From positions 1-39,123 of the forward strand of contig PNMF01000014.1 in assembly GCA_013823485.1 (NCBI GenBank): a stretch of DNA of 39,123 nucleotides. The letters run 5' to 3'. A program made the position numbers and the translations under genes. Under the pieces are notes generated by a model. The model was given only the letters and a program-made list of their open reading frames with translations. It was not told the DNA's origin and did no database searches. This document shows, one piece after another, positions 1 to 8,568 of the stretch; within the stretch, counting starts at the first letter, position 1, and the number at the start of each line of letters is the position of its first letter. The stretch is from Comamonadaceae bacterium (GTDB taxonomy: Bacteria > Pseudomonadota > Gammaproteobacteria > Burkholderiales > Burkholderiaceae_C).

Positions 1-1443
1 GCCATGGAGGGGGACGGGTTGGGAGCATTGAAGTTCAGGCTTGGCCTGCTTACCTCTCGCTTTGGTGCTTCACATCCGCTGAAGGCATGCCCTGCTTGTA
101 TGGAGGAGGACATCGCAAGCGGTCTTCCGCCCTATTGGCGTCGGTCTCATCAGTTTCCTGGCGTTTGGTTTTGCCGTCGCCACTTGGAACCCCTTCGCGT
201 ATCGTCACTGAAATTCAATGGGGTAGACCGATTCAGATACCACCTCCCCGACGAGTGCTCATCCTTGCCGCAGACGGAATGCAAGGCAAATCGGTCGGAG
301 CTGGCGCGGCCCTTGTTCATGGCATTTGGCGAGGCATGCTTTCGGCTCGGCGTCACTCCTGCGGAGACGTACTTTGAGCCCCAGCGCGTACGGCATGTGA
401 TAACCCATGCCCTGATTGAGCGCGGGCTACTTTCTGCCTCTGGTCGTTTGAAGGCCGGCGAGGCCAGTCGATCACTTTCAAGCTTCAGCCAGCCATTCAA
501 GCTACTCAGCGACCTCTCGCCCCTTGCAGTTTCTGAGGATGGCGCATACGCCCAGCTTTGTAGCTTGCGGCGACCCGAGAGGACTCTCAGGCATCCGCTG
601 AGACTGATTTGGCTTGTGACCTGGTTGTTTGGCAACTGGGATCGTTTTCTGCAGAGCTATGCGACTGTTGGCGAGAGCGTCGATGTATGCCCGCCCCTGA
701 CGCTTGAGGGCGTCGCCCATGGCCCTGAGGTGCTTCAGGACAAACGCTCCATTTGTCTGAACTTGATCCAAGCGAGTGGCTTCACCCCAACCCATGCAGC
801 AAAGGTAGTGGGTGTTGCGACGGCCACAGCGATGTCATGGGCTGCAGCCGCGGGCTTGAAGGTCTCAAGAAGGCCCAAGCGGCTGAAAGCACTCGACCGG
901 GAAAAGGCAATTGAGCTTCTGCGATCTGGGGCAAGCAAGTCTTCGGTGTCAGATGCTTTCGCGATGTCTGCATCTGCGGTGAACCTGCTCTTGCGGACCG
1001 TGCCCGGTCTCTACGCAGACTGGTCATCCTCCTGCCGCGAGTACACCAGGGAGCATCACCGCCAAGAGTGGTTATGCCTGATCGATGCACATCCTGGCGT
1101 AGCGAACAAGGCACTACGAGCTCGAAAGCCCGGGACCTACGCCTGGCTGTACCGCAACGACCGTGAGTGGCTCTCCGGGAACCAGTCCAAGAGTGTTCGG
1201 TTTTCTCCCAACAATGCCGCTGCTGTCGACTGGGCTGCCCGCGATAGCACGTTCGCGATGGCGGTAGATGCCTGGCGCAAGGCGCTTGAGGTCAACAGCG
1301 GATCAGTACAGACACGCGGCCGGGTCGCACTTTCTGAGATCCTGCATGCGGTGCCTGACCTGCGATCAAAGCGTCGTAGGCTGAAAGACCTTCCGTTGAC
1401 CCAGGCTGCAATCACTCGGGCCATGGCAGTGTCCCCCCGTTAA
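1..1443 (+). CDS. TnsD-like TniQ-family transposition target-selection protein (5' partial)
   Basis: The reading frame is open to the window edge, so the N-terminus is missing; the first Met in view is at base 4. Numbered from there, a TniQ-type zinc finger is seen as C29-x2-C32 and C57-x2-H60, with YWRRSHQFPG between the pairs. The C-terminal half has two helix-turn-helix-like segments (about residues 260-290 and 297-340), then the YAWLYRNDREWL block typical of TnsD. In Tn7-like elements TnsD binds a chromosomal site and recruits the transposase through TnsC. The second TniQ protein downstream has its zinc finger starting near residue 115, so about 85 residues are probably missing here. It lies 5 kb from the 3' end of glmS, the classical TnsD target. 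That this copy recognises glmS is inference. Confidence 0.82.
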   Translation, partial: AMEGDGLGALKFRLGLLTSRFGASHPLKACPACMEEDIASGLPPYWRRSHQFPGVWFCRRHLEPLRVSSLKFNGVDRFRYHLPDECSSLPQTECKANRSELARPLFMAFGEACFRLGVTPAETYFEPQRVRHVITHALIERGLLSASGRLKAGEASRSLSSFSQPFKLLSDLSPLAVSEDGAYAQLCSLRRPERTLRHPLRLIWLVTWLFGNWDRFLQSYATVGESVDVCPPLTLEGVAHGPEVLQDKRSICLNLIQASGFTPTHAAKVVGVATATAMSWAAAAGLKVSRRPKRLKALDREKAIELLRSGASKSSVSDAFAMSASAVNLLLRTVPGLYADWSSSCREYTREHHRQEWLCLIDAHPGVANKALRARKPGTYAWLYRNDREWLSGNQSKSVRFSPNNAAAVDWAARDSTFAMAVDAWRKALEVNSGSVQTRGRVALSEILHAVPDLRSKRRRLKDLPLTQAAITRAMAVSPR

Positions 1444-1492
1444 AGCGCTCACCTAGCTGCTCTTCATTCGGTTCGCCGCTCATCGCCATGTG

Positions 1493-1521
1493 TTGCCATT
1501 GATTATGCATTTATGCATTAT
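1493..1521 (+). promoter_or_regulatory. Promoter with embedded operator of the XRE-type gene
   Basis: TTGCCA (1493-1498) and CATTAT (1516-1521) are separated by 17 bases and look like sigma-70 -35 and -10 boxes. Between them, touching the -10 box, is the inverted repeat ATGCAT-TT-ATGCAT (1505-1518). The 12-mer TATGCATTTATG at 1504-1515 recurs inside the downstream gene at 1696-1707. A repressor bound here would block RNA polymerase, so autoregulation by the XRE protein is likely. The predicted transcript would start near 1527-1529, almost at the ATG. Confidence 0.55.
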
Positions 1522-1529
1522 TGATGCCC

Positions 1530-1889
1530 ATGAGCGATAGCGTTTTTCAGCTTGAAATGATGCAGGCAAGGACGGCAGTAAAGACACTTGGCTTACGCCA
1601 AGTGGATATTGCCAAGGCGACGGGCTTGAGCCAATCACAGGTCAGTCGGATTCTTCGGGGCAAGGCGGTAAGGCGTACCGAGAACTCGGAAGCCATATGC
1701 ATTTATGTGCGTTCAAAGCTCAGCCCCGTGAGCACTTCAGACGTTCAGGCTTGTACGCCCCTGATGACTGCACTGGCCAAAGTCTGGAACGGAACAACGC
1801 AGCACGCCCATGCCCTCACAGCGGTCATTGAGAGCTTGGGCGCACTCACTCCTGCATCCGCATCTCGACAACAGCTTCCCCAACGCTAG
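1530..1889 (+). CDS. XRE-type helix-turn-helix protein of the Tn7-like element
   Basis: A small protein (119 residues) with one Cro/CI-type helix-turn-helix near its N-terminus: LRQVDIAKATGLSQSQVSRIL reads as helix, turn and recognition helix. The C-terminal 70 residues have no motif I recognise. ATGs lie at 1524 and 1530. I chose 1530 because the promoter predicted just upstream would start the mRNA near 1528, and no Shine-Dalgarno sequence precedes either ATG; the message may be leaderless. It sits between two TniQ-family genes on the same strand, 5 to 11 bases before the next start, so it probably forms an operon with the second TniQ gene. A role as repressor of transposition or cargo genes is inference. 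Confidence 0.7.
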   Translation: MSDSVFQLEMMQARTAVKTLGLRQVDIAKATGLSQSQVSRILRGKAVRRTENSEAICIYVRSKLSPVSTSDVQACTPLMTALAKVWNGTTQHAHALTAVIESLGALTPASASRQQLPQR

Positions 1890-1900
1890 AGGCAATGCCC

Positions 1901-2824
1901 ATGACATACCGGACCCAACTTCTTCCAGATGAACCGTTGGCCGGCTACAGAGGGCACATCTGTTTCCACCTTGATTTGAGTGGGCCCAGTGAGGTCACCG
2001 CCAGTCTAAATGCGGGGTACACACTTGGTGATTCAAGGGCATACCGCTGCCCTAGACCTTTTATTGAACTGGCGTCAGAGATCACCGGCCAGTCTTTCTT
2101 GGAGCTCGTCAGACTTCACTCCATGTGGCCGCTTTTGAGTGCGGTCAAGAGGGGTGAATCATTTCAGCAGGAGGATGTATTACTGGCGACCGAGTTCGGG
2201 AAGACCGACCTGTTCAGGACTTCGAGGCAGAGAGCCTGGACTTGTATCGAATGCCAAGCGGAGGATTTGGCCTTTTGGGGAGAGTCCTACTGGCGGCGAG
2301 CTCACCAAGTTCCTGGTCAGATCAAGTGCCCCAAGCATGGTGTACCGCTAGCCTGCTGCAGCCGGGGACTAATCAATACAGGGAACCCTGATCATGCCGA
2401 GGCCACTGGCCCAGAAGAACTCTCGACCAGAGAAATCCAGGGCAACGTCTGGATCGATGCGTTCGTTGAGATCTGCTCCAACATTTTGGAGAACCGCTTC
2501 CCGATCAACCAGGTCACTTGCCGCAACAGACTTCTCAAGCAACTGGAGGGCATCTGGCCAGGAAAGAGCCCAGATGAACGCACGTATGCACTCCTAGAAA
2601 AGCTTACCGACGTATTCCCGCTTGCATGGAGATCTGACTTGGACCGAACGCTCGCCAAAGTCAAGCTTCAAGGCTACAGCGGGCCCGTAGCGTTCTTCCG
2701 CGGGTCGAACGCTAGGCTCTCAACGATGCGGCTTGCCCTGTTCATGCTCACAGCATTCGACACTGCAGATGAGACGTTGAAGGCTATGACTGAGCTGGAG
2801 ACCTCGCCAACAGCGCTTCAGTGA
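1901..2824 (+). CDS. Second, short TniQ-family protein
   Basis: This 307-residue protein carries a TniQ-like zinc finger, C115-x2-C118 and C143-x2-H146, with the block SYWRRAHQVPGQ between the pairs. That block closely matches the TnsD-like protein upstream (PYWRRSHQFPG). Unlike TnsD it lacks the long helix-turn-helix region and the terminal YAWLYRNDREWL block, so it resembles the short TniQ class found in Tn5053-type and CRISPR-associated Tn7-like elements. The N-terminal LLPDEPLAGY resembles the start of TniQ domains. ATG at 1901 is favoured over 1895 because AGAGG at 1888-1892 gives 8-base spacing. It is co-directional with, and immediately downstream of, the XRE-type gene. A role in a second targeting pathway is inference. 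Confidence 0.72.
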   Translation: MTYRTQLLPDEPLAGYRGHICFHLDLSGPSEVTASLNAGYTLGDSRAYRCPRPFIELASEITGQSFLELVRLHSMWPLLSAVKRGESFQQEDVLLATEFGKTDLFRTSRQRAWTCIECQAEDLAFWGESYWRRAHQVPGQIKCPKHGVPLACCSRGLINTGNPDHAEATGPEELSTREIQGNVWIDAFVEICSNILENRFPINQVTCRNRLLKQLEGIWPGKSPDERTYALLEKLTDVFPLAWRSDLDRTLAKVKLQGYSGPVAFFRGSNARLSTMRLALFMLTAFDTADETLKAMTELETSPTALQ

Positions 2825-3053
2825 TCTGTCGGCGACGCTCCTGCACGTGTACGGGTCATCACTGAGCGGTCAGCGAGAAGCTCCTCCTTTTCCCGCCTGC
2901 CAGTAACGACTGGCCGCATTGCAGCGGGAGCGGCCAGTCGCTCCGCGGTGCCCGAAATACCGCAAACGGCCAGGAGCTGTCGTTTTACGTTTGACGTGAG
3001 GAGGGCCATGAACGACTGGACTTGGACGTCCCCCTCCATGGAAGGTGGAAGGG
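2825..3053. other. Convergent intergenic region with repeat motifs
   Basis: This 229-base stretch separates the rightward TniQ gene from the leftward nuclease gene. It has no convincing gene. It contains the perfect hairpin listed separately, an additional AGCGGTCAG at 2864-2872, and TGTCGTTTTACG at 2978-2989. Part of the motif set recurs, some of it inverted, at 6148-6203. Confidence 0.6.
2907..2940. repeat. Perfect 11-bp inverted repeat, possible bidirectional terminator or element motif
   Basis: CGACTGGCCGC (2907-2917) and GCGGCCAGTCG (2930-2940) are exact reverse complements around a 12-base loop. Lying between convergent genes, it could be a terminator stem, but no T-run follows on either strand. 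The core GCGGCCAGTC is shared with motifs near the glmS-proximal end, so a mobile-element role is the alternative. Confidence 0.6.
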
Positions 3054-5267
3054 CTAGGCCTCCCCGGAAACCCGTTGGAGTGCGTCATCCACATCATCCA
3101 TACCCAACTTCGCGATCGGACCGATGCGAGACTTCGCTTTGTCCAGATGGTCACGCACCTGACGGCGCACGACTCGCTCCGGCAAGTCTATTAGTTGGGC
3201 GCGCAAACGTTCTGCTTCAGCGATGAGCTCAGGTGTGAGTTGCGTCGCTCCACCGATCACCATGAGTAGCGGTAAGCCCGACTCCTTCAATTTTGTGACC
3301 CGCTTCCGCATTGGGCCAAACGCAAGGTAGTTCACCAAGAAGTCTGCGCTCATTACAGGAGAGTCGGGCGGCGGTCCGCTCATGTATCCACGCAGCCGAT
3401 TCTTGAGGTCGAATGCCTGCCTATCAACGGTGAGCCACCAAGCGCTGTAGCCGAACGGTGAAGCTTGCTCTTTGGTGCGGAGTTGGACAACGCCAGCATA
3501 GCATTCAACATCGTGACTTACCAATCTTGTGATTGCCGTTTCGTCTAAAGGCGCACCGTACATTTCGCGCCTCCGGTCATATCGTTCGAACCAAATCGCC
3601 TCTAGCGCGTGGCGTAGTTCCGGCGAAGAAGCATTGCGTTCCGACTCAAGAGAGCGTTCTTTTATGCCGAACTGGGCCTCGACATATTCGGCTATGTCGA
3701 GTAGGGGGCGGGCATCACCTCGGAAGTTCTCTAGCCAAGTCGGAAACGATGCCGTGGAGCGGCCATACGCAATGTATCGTTCGAGTAAGTATGGAACCGA
3801 GCCTTCCCATTGCCCATCGGTCATACGGGCACAAACTAGAGAGCGATTCATGTGGCGCTCGACTTCTTCAATGACCCCCGGCGTTACATACAACTTCAGG
3901 CCAACGTCGCGCGCCGCTTCAATCATTCGAGAGAAGCGGCCTCGCTCCCCGTCAGAGGCAGCTAAGGTGTCTGCGATGAGCGGGAGAATGACTGTTGTAT
4001 CCAGCCAAAGGGCGCCGTGGGAGAACATCTTCTCCACTGCCCCCTGAACATCAGGTGTTTGCTTAAGAAACGCCATCAGTGTGTAGGCGTCCGACAAGGA
4101 ACGAAGATGTGCCTGGATTGACGGCGTGTTGCTAATCAGTAGCTCGCGGACGGCGCCTCTAAGCTTGGCAAGCCAGTCGATCCCTGGAGTTTTCTTCAGT
4201 TTCGTCTTGGCAATTGCTGAAGTGAGGGTGGTGGTGAAGTCTGCATCAGCGAGTTCGGCCAATGTCCCGGAGTGGACCGCCATAGCAAAGGCTTGGCTTC
4301 GTTCGAGAAGAACCGCATCAGTTGCACTCCGGAGGCAGTTCGCAAATTCGTCCAACTCCTCTCCGGTTATGGAGGCCGTAGAGGTCTGGAGTTTTGCGAC
4401 GGCATGAACTTCGGCCATCAAGCTGCTCTCGGCGAGAGCAGCTTTGACCCGGAACTCGTCTAGCCGTTGCAGTTCTTCATGAGCCAAACAGAACTCATCC
4501 TCCATTGGCCAGTGTTTCACCGTATGTTTGGCTAGTCGTTTAAGGGCGCCATCAACTAGCGAGGTCACTTGAGCGTTTGGATGGCCGGGAAGGAGACTCG
4601 CGACTGCCTCCTGGACGGCCGCCCGCTTCAGTCTGTTGTTGCTGTCTGTGTTGACAAGGGCGGCTCGAACAAGTGCTTCAAAGGCGATTTTGGTAAGCCC
4701 CTTTTCTCGCACCTCGTCCTGCCACTGCAACGCTAGAAATGTGACAGCAGCAACTGCTTCTGGCGATGAAAGTTCACTGTGAACGTGGGGTCCGACACCG
4801 GCAGATACTAGATACGGGTTAACGATCACAGTAGAAAGCTCTTCGGCCGCGCGCTGCCTGGCAGCGTTTCCGTGAACTCGTTCCACGAACCAATTGCGAT
4901 CCCGAATGTCGAGCGATAGGCCGTGTTTTGTGCGGAGAGTCTTTTTCAGATCGTCCCACTCTGCGCCCACGATCTGGTTTGTTGCATATACCAGGACCAT
5001 TGCGCCAGGGATGGTGTCCTTCAGCCTACGGACCGTCCCGTTGATCTTTGCCCTCCAATCATCGGCTACAGAGTACTGGACGACGACTCTGGGTTCCTCG
5101 AGTGGGGAAAATAGTTCGGCGTCTCTTCCTTCGTCTCCGCCTGGACTGGCCACCGTCCGCAGTTCGTCGAATTCGCTGGCCAGAAACACGGAGGCGATGT
5201 GTTCGAACCTTCTCCAATCCGACGGCTGCAGAAGTTTGAGTGCAAGTTCGAGGCGGCTACTTATCAT
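3054..5267 (-). CDS. PD-(D/E)XK-like plus PIN-like dual nuclease-domain protein
   Basis: A 737-residue protein I do not recognise as a named family. The N-terminus resembles the Mrr/PD-(D/E)XK fold: FEHIASVFLA (21-30), then GGDEGRDAEL (43-52) with D45 and D49, then VVVQYSV (61-67), and W71-R-A-K74 where the usual lysine may have moved. Residues about 150-410 are helical with no recognised motif. The C-terminal part reads as a PIN-like nuclease: LWLDTTVILPL (D423), TPGVIEEVERH (E467/E468), SHDVECYAG (D586) and WLTVDRQAF (D615), a spacing that implies a long insertion. ATG at 5267 has no clear ribosome-binding site. A second nuclease gene lies 67 bases upstream on the same strand, with the palindrome CTAAGTTAG in front of both genes. 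Position in a Tn7-like element suggests anti-phage or plasmid defence; that is inference. Confidence 0.68.
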   Translation of the reverse strand: MISSRLELALKLLQPSDWRRFEHIASVFLASEFDELRTVASPGGDEGRDAELFSPLEEPRVVVQYSVADDWRAKINGTVRRLKDTIPGAMVLVYATNQIVGAEWDDLKKTLRTKHGLSLDIRDRNWFVERVHGNAARQRAAEELSTVIVNPYLVSAGVGPHVHSELSSPEAVAAVTFLALQWQDEVREKGLTKIAFEALVRAALVNTDSNNRLKRAAVQEAVASLLPGHPNAQVTSLVDGALKRLAKHTVKHWPMEDEFCLAHEELQRLDEFRVKAALAESSLMAEVHAVAKLQTSTASITGEELDEFANCLRSATDAVLLERSQAFAMAVHSGTLAELADADFTTTLTSAIAKTKLKKTPGIDWLAKLRGAVRELLISNTPSIQAHLRSLSDAYTLMAFLKQTPDVQGAVEKMFSHGALWLDTTVILPLIADTLAASDGERGRFSRMIEAARDVGLKLYVTPGVIEEVERHMNRSLVCARMTDGQWEGSVPYLLERYIAYGRSTASFPTWLENFRGDARPLLDIAEYVEAQFGIKERSLESERNASSPELRHALEAIWFERYDRRREMYGAPLDETAITRLVSHDVECYAGVVQLRTKEQASPFGYSAWWLTVDRQAFDLKNRLRGYMSGPPPDSPVMSADFLVNYLAFGPMRKRVTKLKESGLPLLMVIGGATQLTPELIAEAERLRAQLIDLPERVVRRQVRDHLDKAKSRIGPIAKLGMDDVDDALQRVSGEA

Positions 5268-5301
5268 GTGACAAGTTTACTGAGGCTGCTTATTGGGAGG
5301 A

Positions 5302-5314
5302 CTAACTTAGTTAG
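5302..5314 (-). promoter_or_regulatory. Palindromic motif upstream of the dual-nuclease gene
   Basis: On the minus strand this reads CTAACTAAGTTAG. It contains the 9-mer CTAAGTTAG (plus-strand 5302-5310), whose CTAA and TTAG arms are reverse complements. It lies 34 bases upstream of the ATG at 5267. The same 9-mer occurs at 5888-5896 in front of the other nuclease gene, which suggests shared regulation. Confidence 0.4.
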
Positions 5315-5334
5315 CCTTCTGTGCGACTGCGTGC

Positions 5335-5874
5335 TTATTCAGCATGTGCATCAACGATGAGCATTCCAATTACTTGAGAGAAGCTGTTGAATCGCATCCC
5401 GCGCTCACCGGCTAACAGAAGGCAGCGAATTTTTCCCTGAAAGAACTCCACGGACTGATTCGGCGTAAAGACGAACTGGGTGGCGTAACTGGCGACGTAT
5501 TCAATCTCTCCCGACCGATGATCTTCTGTCAGCAGTGCTAGGGCAATGCGTCTACCCGTAGCTGCTTTGACCGCTCCGGCTTGAAAGCCGACAGTCGTTA
5601 TAAGGATGCCCTTCTGTGCTCCGATGTCATCGATCTTCGAATGGAATTCTTCTATGTCATCGACGGGAACACGATGATTGTAGTGCTTACATTCAACAAG
5701 CACCAACATGTCTGCGCCTCCTGCAATGCGAAGCACAAATGAAGCGTCCACCTTGATCTTTCGTCCTGCGATTCGGCCCTCGAATTCGCGTCCTTGGAAG
5801 ACATCGACGCCCACAAGTGATTCCACGACTTTGCGAACGAACTCTTCGTATTCAAGAGGGGTGTGCTTGCTCAT
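5335..5874 (-). CDS. Small Mrr-type restriction endonuclease-like protein
   Basis: A 179-residue protein with a recognisable Mrr-catalytic PD-(D/E)XK core. EYEEFV at the N-terminus supplies the helix glutamate, KVDASF carries D43, and VLVECKHYN carries E61 and K63, giving the D...E-x-K triad. IGAQKGILITTVGFQAGAVKAA (residues 84-105) matches the usual Mrr segment that follows. No separate DNA-recognition domain is seen, so the protein is a bare nuclease domain with a 50-residue tail, shorter than full Mrr. The start at 5874 lacks a good ribosome-binding site. It lies upstream of the dual-nuclease gene, and the two are probably co-regulated. It may act with that protein as a two-nuclease system; its target (foreign or modified DNA) cannot be read from sequence. 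Confidence 0.75.
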   Translation of the reverse strand: MSKHTPLEYEEFVRKVVESLVGVDVFQGREFEGRIAGRKIKVDASFVLRIAGGADMLVLVECKHYNHRVPVDDIEEFHSKIDDIGAQKGILITTVGFQAGAVKAATGRRIALALLTEDHRSGEIEYVASYATQFVFTPNQSVEFFQGKIRCLLLAGERGMRFNSFSQVIGMLIVDAHAE

Positions 5875-5887
5875 TCGGCGAAGGCGG

Positions 5888-5896
5888 CTAACTTAG
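5888..5896 (-). promoter_or_regulatory. Second copy of the CTAAGTTAG motif, upstream of the Mrr-like gene
   Basis: The minus strand reads CTAAGTTAG, identical to the 9-mer at 5302-5310. It sits 13 bases upstream of the ATG at 5874, where it could overlap a -10 element (TATCTA immediately precedes and overlaps it). Two copies, each in front of one of two adjacent nuclease genes, suggest a common regulator. Confidence 0.4.
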
Positions 5897-6554
5897 ATAC
5901 GTCCTGCGAAATAGCGGATAGCTTGGACCTCAGTCGTTAAAAATAGTCGCATGACACAACTGGAAGTTCTTTGAAATCAATCGAGTACAGCAATAGTCAT
6001 GTGCACATGAACAGGTTTAACAAAATGGGCAAACCTGACTGGATCCCTCCCCGGTCCAGCCGGCTGCTCATTCAGGTGCACGAACGGTTTCGCCAACCCC
6101 ACGAAAGCGTACAGACCTAGAAGGTCTCCGTCTACTGAGCCGCTGCGGACTGTCCGCTCCGGGTCGTTACCGCCAGTCCAGGTGAGGGGAAGCGGTCAGT
6201 CGCGCGGCGCGTCAGGGTTGAAGGTAACCGATGTCCGCTGTACCCCGTATAGCCGTCAAACAGACCAGCGCCGGTTACCGTTCCCATCGGCCGCTTCATG
6301 GCAATCAGCGTGAGCCTGTCTGGCAGTACCCACCGGCTCCAAACGCTGCAAAGCAGTTACTAAAGTCCCGTACCAGTTTAGAAATCAGCCAAGGCAGATT
6401 CAATCTGAGCAATCAGGAGACTTGTCGCAGCTCCGGGATGCTTGTAACTGGCCAGTAGCATCTGGTTGCAGTTTTTGGCCGCGTTTCCGACAGATCTCTT
6501 TTTCCCCGACAGACCTCATTTTTCAGGTTCAGGGGCAGTTTCTGGCTCACCTCG
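5897..6554. other. Non-coding, repeat-rich region at the glmS-proximal end of the mobile element
   Basis: About 660 bases without a convincing gene. Short repeats seen are: GCGGAC-T-GTCCGC (6145-6157), the motif GCGGNCAGTC in both orientations (6148-6157 inverted, 6192-6201 direct), GGTAACCG/CGGTTACC inverted arms (6223-6230 and 6272-6279), the 10-bp palindrome ACTGGCCAGT (6447-6456), and the paired repeats at 6468-6547. This density of repeats next to glmS is what the transposase-binding end of a Tn7-like element looks like. The exact boundary is not resolved. Confidence 0.55.
6468..6547. repeat. Paired direct repeats, probable transposase-binding sites at the element end
   Basis: Two near-identical units lie in tandem: CCGACAGATCTCTTTTT (6487-6503) and CCGACAGACCTCATTTTT (6506-6523), 19 bases apart. 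They are flanked by a second pair, GCAGTTTTTGGC (6468-6479) and GCAGTTTCTGGC (6535-6546). TnsB-type transposases bind multiple sites of about 20 bp at each end. Read leftward into the element, both copies start TGTCGG, matching the 5'-TGT ends of this class. The last copy is only about 40 bases from the glmS stop codon. Confidence 0.5.
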
Positions 6555-8429
<1,875 letters not shown>

Positions 8430-8494
8430 GAATCACCCCTTGTTGAACCCTTGAATCGGCGGATGCTACGCAGGACGGCGAGAAAGGAATGGTC

Positions 8495-8523
8495 AAAATT
8501 TAGAGTTTGTCGACTTAAAATTT
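8495..8523. promoter_or_regulatory. AAAATTT direct repeats in the glmS/Lrp divergent promoter region
   Basis: AAAATTT occurs at 8495-8501 and again at 8517-8523, 22 bases apart, about two helical turns, in an otherwise GC-rich 139-base divergent intergenic region. Lrp-family proteins bind AT-rich, helically phased sites, commonly next to their own gene. A shared operator is therefore plausible. Confidence 0.4.
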
Positions 8524-8568
8524 CACCCAACCGGCACCGAGCAACAAACTTTCATAAAGATCACGATC

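Noticed and set aside
2907..2940. CRISPR-like repeat
   Set aside because: It is a single inverted repeat without regularly spaced copies, and no cas genes are in the window.
2978..3001. TGTCGTTTTACG resembling the start of Tn402/Tn5053 terminal repeats
   Set aside because: Only the first nine bases match from memory. Its orientation would place the element to the right, and no matching inverted copy was found near 6500.
6231..6458. 75-codon plus-strand frame in the transposon-end region
   Set aside because: No ribosome-binding site or recognisable protein. It lies in repeat-rich non-coding DNA and looks accidental.
8430..8568. Possible glmS ribozyme upstream of glmS
   Set aside because: The leader is short and lacks the expected pseudoknot core. 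glmS ribozymes are mainly found in Firmicutes.
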